NCBI GenBank assembly: GCA_031119515.1
Contig: JAVHXR010000219.1
Coordinates: 1-5,140 of the forward strand
Direction: 5' to 3'
Length of the DNA stretch: 5,140 nt
DNA from: Propionicimonas sp.
GTDB taxonomy: Bacteria > Actinomycetota > Actinomycetes > Propionibacteriales > Propionibacteriaceae
The notes beneath the pieces are model-generated. The model ran no database searches and was not told where the DNA came from. It saw only the letters and a program-made list of their open reading frames with translations. This document shows, in pieces, positions 1 to 5,140 of this stretch. Position 1 is the first letter of the stretch. Each line of letters starts with the position of its first letter. The position numbers and the translations under genes were made by a program.

Positions 1-112
1 GTTGAAGTGTCGCCCCGAAGTGCCCTCCCGGGCTCACCTCGATGGCCGGCTCGGGGGCGGAGTGCGGGTTTGTCAACCCATTGAGGCGCGCGGGTGTCGA
101 AGGTGCTGCCAT

Positions 113-499
113 CTACTCCGGAGGCCGGAGATCGAGGCGGGCGATGGATCGAAACAGCCCGGCGATGTGGTCGGCCTCGTGCCAGATGCTGACGTAGTCG
201 GAATCCTCTTGGGCCAGGAAATCCCTGACAGAGTCGACGTCGTCGACGACTGAGCCCAGGTCGGGGTGGGGCTCGGCCTCGATCTGGGTAGCCTCGCCGA
301 CGGGCACGTTCCAGTACAAGTCCTCCTGGAGGCGGAGTTCCGGACCGAACCGGACTTCCATCGCGTCCAGCAGCCGGGTCGTCGCTGCGCGTAACTCGGC
401 GACAGTCACATCGGCTGTGGCGGGAACGGCCGCGGACGGCTGTGCGTCTGCGGCGTTCTCGGGACGATGTGGTCGCCTGGGCCAATCCTTCACCGGCAC
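113..499 (-). CDS. Conserved hypothetical acidic protein
   Basis: The 128-residue product has good third-position bias from about residue 31 to the end. Residues 1-30 look like a disordered lead or upstream noise. The core has a helix (TVAELRAATTRLLDAME, 32-48), an aromatic LYWNVP motif (61-66), an acidic segment (SVVDDVDSVRDFL, 83-95) and a final WHEADHIAGLFRSIARLD helix (105-122). From memory this YWNVP...DD(V/L)xS(V/L)R...WH...(H)xxG(L/I)xR pattern recurs in actinobacterial hypothetical proteins of about 90-130 residues with no known function. There is no signal peptide or membrane segment. The GTG at 499-497 has no clear Shine-Dalgarno; GTG at 493-491 or 409-407 are alternatives. Confidence 0.68.
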   Translation of the reverse strand: MPVKDWPRRPHRPENAADAQPSAAVPATADVTVAELRAATTRLLDAMEVRFGPELRLQEDLYWNVPVGEATQIEAEPHPDLGSVVDDVDSVRDFLAQEDSDYVSIWHEADHIAGLFRSIARLDLRPPE

Positions 500-636
500 A
501 GGATGCCAGAATCACGCCGCGGTCGACGCTGCCGCAGCCGGGCATCGCGCCCCGTTGCTCGAGGAACCCCCGACCGTCGCACCCGAGCCCAGCGGTTGAC
601 CGCCGTATCTCTCGGCGACCCGCGGCCGCAGAGCTG

Positions 637-948
637 TCAGCAGGAGTGGAGCAGATCGTCCGGATCGCCGCTGATGGTCAGTTCGCCGTCGAAGCGGAAC
701 ACCACGGGGATGTCACCGTCGCCGCCGTGGCTCAGATCGAGTTGGAGCGTCGTGTCATCAAGCCACTCAACCGAGTTGATCCCGCTGAAGTCGCGTACGG
801 CGGGGCCACTCGATTTCGGTGGGGCGAGATCCAGGTCGGACAGGCCGGCGCCGGGGGCGAGATCATGCCCGAAGCGGACATTCCGGTGCCCAGCTGGAGC
901 ACCGGAGTCGACTGCCGAGGCCGGGCCGAACCGTCCGGCTTCTGCCAC
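637..948 (-). CDS. Small protein of unknown function, possibly a C-terminal remnant
   Basis: I do not recognise the 103-residue product. The C-terminal half (about 52-103) is convincing protein: VRDFSGINSVEWLDDTTLQL, then an acidic strand-rich stretch with IPVVFRFDGELTIS and the ending DPDDLLHSC. It looks like a small beta-rich, acidic, cytoplasmic domain. Codons there are well biased to G/C in the third position. The N-terminal half is Gly/Ala/Pro-rich and less convincing. The GTG at 948-946 is the only usual start in the open frame and has no Shine-Dalgarno, so the gene may have lost its 5' end. It follows the 999-1229 ORF by 50 bp on the same strand. Confidence 0.5.
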   Translation of the reverse strand: MAEAGRFGPASAVDSGAPAGHRNVRFGHDLAPGAGLSDLDLAPPKSSGPAVRDFSGINSVEWLDDTTLQLDLSHGGDGDIPVVFRFDGELTISGDPDDLLHSC

Positions 949-998
949 CGGGGTGCCCGGCGGCTCGGATCGGCGGCGGGCCTTCGCGAGAGGCGGAA

Positions 999-1229
999 TC
1001 AGTCAGCGAAACCGGTGGACGCCGACCTGTGGACGCCGCAACGGCAGCGACGTCGTGCCCATATGCCGCCGCCGAACGCGTGGAAGAGATGCTTGCGCGG
1101 CCGGTAGTCGTCTGCCAGCAGGTGGCACAACAACTCGATCTCGGCGTCCTCGTAGGACAGGCCACGAGCATCGCTGAACTGGCACCGGACGCCGGCCTTC
1201 TCGAGTGGGCCTCTGCCGTAGGTCGGCAA
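999..1229 (-). CDS. Small ORF of unknown function, probably truncated or frameshifted
   Basis: I do not recognise the 76-residue product. Residues 1-55 have coding-like codon use and a protein-like, charged helical segment (SYEDAEIELLCHLLADDY, 25-42). After GGG (53-55) it becomes Arg/Cys-rich with poor codon bias until the stop. In the +1 frame the sequence continues in coding-like form (AYGHDVAAVAAS and onward) to a stop at 863, which suggests an indel near 1060-1075 in the GGCGGCGGC run. The TTG start has GAGG about 6 nt upstream. It lies 42 bp after the lipoprotein gene on the same strand. It could be a short real gene, the 5' part of a pseudogene, or chance. Confidence 0.38.
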   Translation of the reverse strand: MPTYGRGPLEKAGVRCQFSDARGLSYEDAEIELLCHLLADDYRPRKHLFHAFGGGIWARRRCRCGVHRSASTGFAD

Positions 1230-1236
1230 CCCTGAC

Positions 1237-1260
1237 CTCGCGGGCGCGCGCCGCGCGGGG
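1237..1260 (-). terminator. GC-rich dyad downstream of the lipoprotein gene
   Basis: Just after the lipoprotein stop codon the minus strand reads CCCCGCGCGGC-GCGC-GCCCGCGAGG, an imperfect stem of about 10 pairs with one mismatch and one bulge. It contains the perfect palindrome GGCGCGCGCC (1243-1252). It has no U-tract. It could terminate the lipoprotein transcript or simply be an alternating G/C run. Confidence 0.3.
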
Positions 1261-1271
1261 TGAGTGGCCGG

Positions 1272-2333
1272 CTACTCCACCGTGTGGGGGGTGTACCGCC
1301 AGCGCAGCGGCAGGTCGTCCCCGGCGTGGTTGAGGGCGGCGTCGACCTCGGCCCCGACCCGTGGGTCTGTGACCAGCGCGATCAGAGTCGGCAGCGGAAT
1401 CCGGGACCGCTCCGCGTCATGGGTTGCGTGCTCCAGCGTCACCCAGTGCGTCCCGTCCGGCGCGGGCCGGGACAGCAGGAGTCGGAAGGGGCGGTCGGGT
1501 GGGTCTCCCTCCGACCGGCCGAGGGTGACATCGCCCCGGTGCTCGCAATGGTCGAGTTGGTCGCAGGCGAGGGCGTCCTCGGTGATCGCAAGGCTCAGCC
1601 GGTCGGTGTCCGCTCCGAGGTACACGATGGCCCGGACCGCGCCAGGGGAACTTGCATCGCCTGCGCAGCTTCCGCCGACGTGGCTTGCCACCACGGCAGC
1701 AAGAGCCTGCGGGGTCACCGGCTCGAGCGGCCCGGAGCCGGGCGCTGGCAGTGCGATGGGGCCAGCAATCGCGGCGGCGCCGCAGCCCAGGTCGTCGGTG
1801 CGCCAGCGTGGGTTGGCCGCAGCGGCACTGGCCAGGTCGGGTTCGACGGCCGGCGCGATCCGGGGATCTCCCGCGAGCGCGATCGCGGCGTCCAGCAGGT
1901 CTGGTGGGAGGCCCTCGGCCGACGTCGTCACCTCGACGAAGCCCCGCTCGCGGGGCGAGACCAGGCCCTCGGGATCGTGCCGCAGGAGAACCCCACCCCG
2001 CTGCTCGCAGGTGGAGGCGGTGCACCCGAACGAGCCGGCGTACGGGGTCGGGGAGTAACTGAGCGTGATGGAAAGCCCCGGCTGTCCGGGTCTTGCCCGG
2101 TAGTAGGCCGTGGCACTGATCCCCTCCACCCACTCCGTCGGCGGAACCAGCGTGAGCCGCCCACTTCCACCGGTCACGGCGGCGGGGGCGCCGACGTGCT
2201 CCTCGATCAGCAGTCCCAGCACCTCGGGGGTCATCCCGACCTCGGCCGGCGCCGGTGTGGGAGTACCGGTGGCGACCGGCGCGCAGCCCACCAGAACGAC
2301 CAGCAGCGATACCAGGACAGAGTTCCCGCGCAT
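1272..2333 (-). CDS. Secreted lipoprotein with two copies of an unrecognised domain
   Basis: Function unknown. The 353-residue product begins with a short N-region (R2), a hydrophobic core (about 5-15) and the lipobox LVGC with C17 as the lipidation site, so it should be exported and anchored to the outer face of the membrane. A Pro/Thr/Ala-rich linker (18-32) follows. The rest is an internal duplication: unit 1 about 34-171, unit 2 about 207-338. Both open with a TP-x-x-L helix ending in HVG. Both carry an LS-[IL] strand, then a Cys pair in C-x(4-5)-C-E-x-R-G-x-V-x-L (C104/C109 and C257/C263), and both close with I-A-L-x-x-D-P-R. Each pair may form a disulfide; C184 and C223 may form another. 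No catalytic motif is visible, which suggests a binding or structural role. The ATG has a good Shine-Dalgarno. The gene is monocistronic or leads into the small ORFs downstream. Confidence 0.85.
   Translation of the reverse strand: MRGNSVLVSLLVVLVGCAPVATGTPTPAPAEVGMTPEVLGLLIEEHVGAPAAVTGGSGRLTLVPPTEWVEGISATAYYRARPGQPGLSITLSYSPTPYAGSFGCTASTCEQRGGVLLRHDPEGLVSPRERGFVEVTTSAEGLPPDLLDAAIALAGDPRIAPAVEPDLASAAAANPRWRTDDLGCGAAAIAGPIALPAPGSGPLEPVTPQALAAVVASHVGGSCAGDASSPGAVRAIVYLGADTDRLSLAITEDALACDQLDHCEHRGDVTLGRSEGDPPDRPFRLLLSRPAPDGTHWVTLEHATHDAERSRIPLPTLIALVTDPRVGAEVDAALNHAGDDLPLRWRYTPHTVE
1320..1715 (-). repeat. Lipoprotein internal repeat, unit 2 (residues 207-338)
   Basis: Counterpart of unit 1: TPQAL and HVG at the start, RLSLA (245-249), C257 and C263 followed by E264, R266, G267, V269 and L271, and LIALVTDPRV (317-326) at the end. 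Divergence outside these points indicates an old duplication. Confidence 0.55.
1821..2234 (-). repeat. Lipoprotein internal repeat, unit 1 (residues 34-171)
   Basis: Protein-level repeat only; no strong DNA identity is seen. Key shared points with unit 2 are TPEVL and HVG at the start, GLSIT (86-90), C104 and C109 with ERG-type spacing (E110, R112, G113, V115, L117), and IALAGDPRI (151-159) at the end. Confidence 0.55.
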
Positions 2334-2338
2334 CCGAG

Positions 2339-2344
2339 TCCTTC
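2339..2344 (-). promoter_or_regulatory. Shine-Dalgarno deciding the lipoprotein start
   Basis: GAAGGA lies 5 nt before the ATG at 2333-2331 on the minus strand, inside a purine-rich run (GGGGGAAGGA). It fixes this ATG as the start, which in turn gives a proper type II signal peptide directly after it. Confidence 0.62.
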
Positions 2345-2363
2345 CCCCAACAGCGTCGTGACC

Positions 2364-2394
2364 AGAGTACGGCGACGCCGAGGCACATCGTCGA
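2364..2394 (-). promoter_or_regulatory. Candidate promoter of the lipoprotein gene
   Basis: On the minus strand TCGACG (2394-2389; four of six matches to TTGACA) is followed after 19 nt by TACTCT (2369-2364; fits TAnnnT). Transcription would start near 2357, giving a leader of about 24 nt that contains the GAAGGA Shine-Dalgarno. The spacer is slightly long and the -35 imperfect, so this is a position-supported guess. Confidence 0.3.
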
Positions 2395-2824
2395 GCGCCC
2401 GCGAAGCCGGGCGGCCGACACCCGGGCCAGCCGCGCGAGAGGCTCGATCGTGATCTCGTCGAATCGTGGAGAGCTCCGCAAGTCCCCAGACGAGTAGGGA
2501 CGGGAACCCCGCGGCAGAACCCACCACTGCCACGGGTGACGGAGTCGCCCCAGGATCGGTACGCTCGCTGCAGCGGCCGTTCAGCCGGTAAGGCGATACT
2601 CGGGTCGTCCCGACAGGGTTCGAGAAGGGCTGGAAGTAGACCCCGGTGTCGCGCCGCCCGGACACCGACTTGCCTGTGCCGAGCGTCGCCCCGTCACCAC
2701 GGGAACCCGCCCGCCATCCCGGCCCTCAGGTCGGCCACCATGGTCTCGATGGCCCCCCGTCGGGGACTCCCGCTCGGGGTTGCCCAACCGTGGCGGCGAG
2801 CGTTCGACCGCGATGGAGAAGATT

Positions 2825-2838
2825 GGCCGGCCCCGGCC
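2825..2838 (-). terminator. GC-rich hairpin just downstream of ligA, possible terminator
   Basis: A perfect inverted repeat, GGCCGG-GG-CCGGCC as read on the minus strand, begins three bases after the ligA stop codon. The stem is 6 bp with a 2-nt loop (or 5 bp with a 4-nt loop), followed by AATCTTCTCC. There is no real U-tract, so it fits the weaker U-poor hairpins seen in high-GC bacteria. Its position supports a termination role; its strength does not prove one. Confidence 0.35.
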
Positions 2839-2841
2839 CGC

Positions 2842-5070
2842 CTACTCGGAACGGGCGACCACCAGTGCCGCTTCGCCGCCTCGTTCCAGCAGGATCTCGA
2901 AGCCTTCCGCATCCAGGATCGGCCGACCCAGCTGGACGGCCTTGGTGTACTTCGAGCCTGCGTTCTCCCCCACCACCACGAAGTCTGTCTTCGCCGACAC
3001 CGAGCCCGCCGCCTTCCCTCCGCGGCCGGTCACCGCAGCGGTGGCACCCTCCCTGGTGTAGCCGGGCAGCGATCCGGTCACCACCACGGTCAGTCCGGCG
3101 AGCGTCTGCGGGAGCCCCTCCTCGGCGGCGGCCACCTCGTCCGCCATGACGCAGCCGGCGGCGAGCCACTTGTCGACGATCGCGACATGCCAGTCGACGC
3201 CGAACCACTCCACGATCGAGGCCGCCAGGGTCGGCCCCACCCCCTCGACCGCGGCGAGCTCGTCGTACCCGGCCCGCCGCAGGGCATGGATCGACGGGAA
3301 CGCCGCGGCGATGTCCGGAGCGATGCCCTTGCCGATGTGCCGGATCGACAGCGCCACCAGGAAGCGGGAGAACGGCCTCGTCTTGGCCACTTCGAGGTTG
3401 TCCAGCAACTTGCGCCCGTTCGCACTCAGTACACCGGCCTTGGTCGTGAAGAAGGCCGAGCCGAGCAGGTCGGACTCGGTGAGCGAGAACAGGTCGCCCT
3501 CGTCGACCAGCAGGCCGGCGCCGAGCAGCGCGTCGGCGGCCTGCCAGCCCAGGGTCTCGATGTCGAGGGCGGCGCGACCGGCGAGGTGGAAGAGCCGCTC
3601 CCGCAACTGCGCCGGGCAGGAACGCTGGTTGGGGCAGCGGATGTCCGCGTCCGATTCCTTCTCCGGGCGGAGCTCTGTGCCGCAGGCCGGGCAGTGCGTG
3701 GGCATCACGAACGCCCGCTCGGTGCCGTCGCGGAGCTCGACGACCGGCCCGAGGATCTCGGGGATCACGTCGCCGGCCTTGCGCAGGATGACGGTGTCGC
3801 CGATCAGCACGCCCTTGCGCACCACCTCGGACGCGTTGTGCAAGGTGGCGGCCTCGACCGTCGAGCCCGCGACCAGGACCGGCTCCATCCGGGCGAACGG
3901 CGTCACCCGGCCGGTGCGGCCGACATTGACCAGGATGTCGAGCAGCCGGGTGGTGACCTCCTCGGGCGGGTACTTGAACGCGATCGCCCAGCGGGGCGCG
4001 CGCGAGGTGTTGCCGAGCCTGGCCTGGAGGCCGCGGTCGTCGACCTTCACCACGACGCCGTCGATCTCGTGCTCCAGGGAGTGGCGCCGGTCGGCGAGGC
4101 CCTCTATGTAGGCCCACGCGCCGTCCACCGAATCCACCACCCGGGCGTGCGGGCTGACCGGAAGCCCCCAGCCCGCGAGCAGTTCATAGCCTTCCGACTG
4201 ACGCGCGATCGGCACCCCGCCGGTCACCTCGCCCAGGCCGTGGCACAGGAAGGCGAGCCGGCGGCTCGCGGTCACCCGCGGGTCCTTCTGCCGAAGCGAC
4301 CCCGCCGCGGAGTTGCGGGGGTTGGCGAACGGCGACCTCCCGGCGGCGACCAGGCCGGCGTTGAGGGCGTCGAAGTCGTCCGCGCGCATGAACACCTCGC
4401 CGCGCACCTCGACGATCTCCGGCACCTCCCCCGCCAGCCGCGCCGGGATCGACGCGATCGTCGCGACGTTGGCGGTGACGTCCTCGCCGGTGCGGCCGTC
4501 GCCACGGGTGGCCGCAGAGGTCAGCCGCCCCCGCTCGTAGACCAGGTCGAGGGCCAGCCCGTCGATCTTGACCTCGCAGAGCAGCCCGCCGAGATCCCCC
4601 CCGGCCAGCCCGGCGGCACGCTCGGCCCACCGGTAGAACTCGTCCCTGGAGAAGGCGTTGTCCAGGCTCATCAGGGGCACCCGGTGCACCACCGGGGCGA
4701 AGGTGGACGACGCCCGCCCGCCGACCAGCTGGGTCGGGGAGTCCGGGGTGACGAGCTCTGGGTTGGATGCCTCGATCGCGAGGAGCTCGTTCATCAGCGC
4801 ATCGAACTCCCCGTCGCTGACCGTCGGCGCGTCCTGCTCGTAGTAGCGGCGCCGGTGCTCGGTGATCTCGGCACTCAGTTCGGCGTGGCGGCGGAAGGCG
4901 TCCTCGATCGTCACGTAGTCGACGACGCCCCGCTCAGCCGTGCGGGCCAGGTCGATCCAGTACGGCGCCCCGAAGACCTCGGCCGGGCGGGCGTCGGGCT
5001 CCCGCCAGGCCGCCGGGTGCCAGCCCGCACCGTCGAGGGCCACCCCGAGGTGCACGTGTCGCTCACTCAT
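2842..5070 (-). CDS. ligA: NAD+-dependent DNA ligase LigA with an unusual N-terminal extension
   Basis: Seals 3'-OH/5'-phosphate nicks in duplex DNA using NAD+, in cytoplasmic DNA replication and repair. The 742-residue product has the full LigA order. Domain Ia (about 60-115) carries Y76, Y77, D86, F89 and D90 at the NMN-contact positions. The nucleotidyltransferase domain has catalytic K168 in CEVKIDG, then TRGDG (188-192), EVRGEVF (221-227), HEIDGVVVKVD (334-344, K342) and WAIAFKYPP (361-369, K366). An OB fold follows (about 385-445), then a four-Cys zinc finger (C460, C463, C479, C485), helix-hairpin-helix repeats (about 495-625) and BRCT (about 655-735). Usual length is about 670-700; the excess lies in residues 1-58, which resemble an LLM flavin oxidoreductase rather than LigA. 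The ATG is preferred because AGGA lies 9 nt upstream and TAGGAT 8 nt upstream. A GTG at 4914-4912 (V53) is in frame but lacks a well-placed Shine-Dalgarno. Catalytic residues are intact, so activity is expected. Confidence 0.97.
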   Translation of the reverse strand: MSERHVHLGVALDGAGWHPAAWREPDARPAEVFGAPYWIDLARTAERGVVDYVTIEDAFRRHAELSAEITEHRRRYYEQDAPTVSDGEFDALMNELLAIEASNPELVTPDSPTQLVGGRASSTFAPVVHRVPLMSLDNAFSRDEFYRWAERAAGLAGGDLGGLLCEVKIDGLALDLVYERGRLTSAATRGDGRTGEDVTANVATIASIPARLAGEVPEIVEVRGEVFMRADDFDALNAGLVAAGRSPFANPRNSAAGSLRQKDPRVTASRRLAFLCHGLGEVTGGVPIARQSEGYELLAGWGLPVSPHARVVDSVDGAWAYIEGLADRRHSLEHEIDGVVVKVDDRGLQARLGNTSRAPRWAIAFKYPPEEVTTRLLDILVNVGRTGRVTPFARMEPVLVAGSTVEAATLHNASEVVRKGVLIGDTVILRKAGDVIPEILGPVVELRDGTERAFVMPTHCPACGTELRPEKESDADIRCPNQRSCPAQLRERLFHLAGRAALDIETLGWQAADALLGAGLLVDEGDLFSLTESDLLGSAFFTTKAGVLSANGRKLLDNLEVAKTRPFSRFLVALSIRHIGKGIAPDIAAAFPSIHALRRAGYDELAAVEGVGPTLAASIVEWFGVDWHVAIVDKWLAAGCVMADEVAAAEEGLPQTLAGLTVVVTGSLPGYTREGATAAVTGRGGKAAGSVSAKTDFVVVGENAGSKYTKAVQLGRPILDAEGFEILLERGGEAALVVARSE
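4897..5070 (-). other. LLM-type flavin oxidoreductase N-terminus fused to LigA (residues 1-58)
   Basis: Residues 1-58 of the ligA product read like the start of a luciferase-like flavin-dependent monooxygenase of the NtaA/SnaA type. Marks are HLGVALDGAGWHPAAWREP (7-25), then a W-x-x-LARTAERG helix (38-48) and DYVTIED (51-57), matching the family's first strand, first helix and second strand. From about R60 (RRHAELSAEI) the sequence is a normal LigA Ia domain. The reading frame is open through the junction and codon use does not change visibly. The segment is too short to form the flavin-binding barrel, so no oxidoreductase activity is expected. I infer an in-frame deletion or recombination between an upstream LLM gene and ligA that replaced the native ligA start. 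The family match is from memory, not from a search. Confidence 0.72.
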
Positions 5071-5078
5071 TGTTGACC

Positions 5079-5084
5079 ATCCTA
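5079..5084 (-). promoter_or_regulatory. Candidate -10 element for ligA (leaderless or short-leader start)
   Basis: The minus strand reads TAGGAT, a good actinobacterial sigma-70-type -10 box, followed by 8 nt and then the ligA ATG. That spacing would put transcription initiation at or within 1-2 nt of the start codon, giving a leaderless mRNA, which is common in Actinobacteria. No good -35 hexamer is visible 16-19 nt upstream. The same bases also contain AGGA, which could instead be a Shine-Dalgarno 9 nt before the ATG on a longer transcript. The two readings exclude each other as the main mode of initiation. Confidence 0.42.
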
Positions 5085-5140
5085 CTCGGCTTTACCGGGA
5101 AGCGGTCCGGCGCCGGGTCAGAGGGCGCGCAGGTGACGGG

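Larger units (their letters stand above)
2334..2841. other. Gene-poor 508-bp interval between ligA and the lipoprotein gene
   Basis: No reading frame here has both a credible start with Shine-Dalgarno and steady coding character. Open frames on either strand run into, or lie antisense to, the neighbouring genes and are low-complexity Arg/Pro/Gly-rich, as expected of chance frames in GC-rich DNA. The right edge holds the ligA hairpin and the left edge the lipoprotein promoter and ribosome-binding site. Short dyads such as TCGGG-TCGT-CCCGA (2600-2613) are too weak to call. The length is large for an intergenic gap in a compact genome, so a decayed gene or a small RNA cannot be excluded, but nothing positive supports either. 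Confidence 0.55.

Noticed and set aside
66..79. GGGTT-TGTC-AACCC hairpin downstream of the 113-499 gene
   Set aside because: Only 5 bp, no U-tract, and about 35 nt past the stop codon; too weak to call a terminator.
442..1107. 221-codon plus-strand open frame across the small-ORF region
   Set aside because: Runs antisense to the coding-like minus-strand ORFs and is Arg/Ala/Pro-rich without domain character.
1260..2453. 397-codon plus-strand open frame
   Set aside because: Antisense shadow of the lipoprotein gene; low-complexity, no motif, no Shine-Dalgarno.
2617..2623. GGTTCGA, resembling a tRNA T-loop
   Set aside because: The flanking bases do not form a T-stem and no acceptor or anticodon arm can be drawn around it.
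2231..2665. 144-codon minus-strand open frame in the gap, with a short hydrophobic stretch
   Set aside because: It overlaps the lipoprotein start by about 100 bp in another frame, has no Shine-Dalgarno at its GTG, and its second half is an Arg-rich shadow.
2726..4117. 463-codon minus-strand open frame
   Set aside because: Out-of-frame shadow of ligA; extreme Arg/Gly/Pro content.
2536..5076. 846-codon plus-strand open frame
   Set aside because: It is the antisense of ligA. The translation is rich in Arg, Gly, His and Pro with no recognisable domain, as expected when a G/C-third-position gene leaves its opposite strand open.
5118..5140. Possible end of an upstream minus-strand gene (RHLRAL then TGA)
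   Set aside because: Only six codons are visible at the window edge; the TGA could be chance.
1..5140. CRISPR array, insertion sequence ends, phage or toxin-antitoxin genes
   Set aside because: No spaced direct repeats, no transposase or integrase motif, no terminal inverted repeats and no recognisable toxin or antitoxin pair were seen.

Overview
This is a GC-rich window of about 5.1 kb. The G/C-biased third codon positions, the BRCT-containing NAD+-dependent DNA ligase and the TAGGAT-type -10 element all suggest a high-GC Gram-positive bacterium (Actinomycetota). The genus cannot be fixed from the sequence. Every convincing gene lies on the minus strand, so the window reads from high to low coordinates.

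Right half (2842-5070): a complete ligA, the NAD+-dependent DNA ligase of replication and repair. All LigA domains are present, from the NAD-binding Ia region to the BRCT domain. The notable feature is its start. About 58 residues before the Ia domain do not look like LigA. They look like the N-terminus of a luciferase-like (LLM class) flavin-dependent oxidoreductase, joined in frame to an otherwise normal ligase. A TAGGAT box 8 nt before the ATG suggests a leaderless or very short-leader transcript.

Middle (2334-2841): about 0.5 kb with no convincing gene. It holds a GC-rich dyad just after ligA (possible terminator) and a candidate promoter and Shine-Dalgarno sequence for the next gene. At 1272-2333 lies a secreted lipoprotein of unknown function, built from two copies of one domain with a Cys...Cys-Glu-x-Arg-Gly signature.

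Left part (1-1271): three small minus-strand ORFs of unknown function. The one at 113-499 has strong coding character and resembles an actinobacterial conserved hypothetical family. The ORFs at 637-948 and 999-1229 have coding-like stretches but doubtful starts or ends and may be remnants of one or more decayed genes.

The genes show no obvious shared pathway. The ligase is housekeeping, the lipoprotein is probably a surface protein, and the small ORFs look like accessory material. I found no mobile element, CRISPR array, RNA gene or defence system. The ligA fusion is the observation most worth following up.
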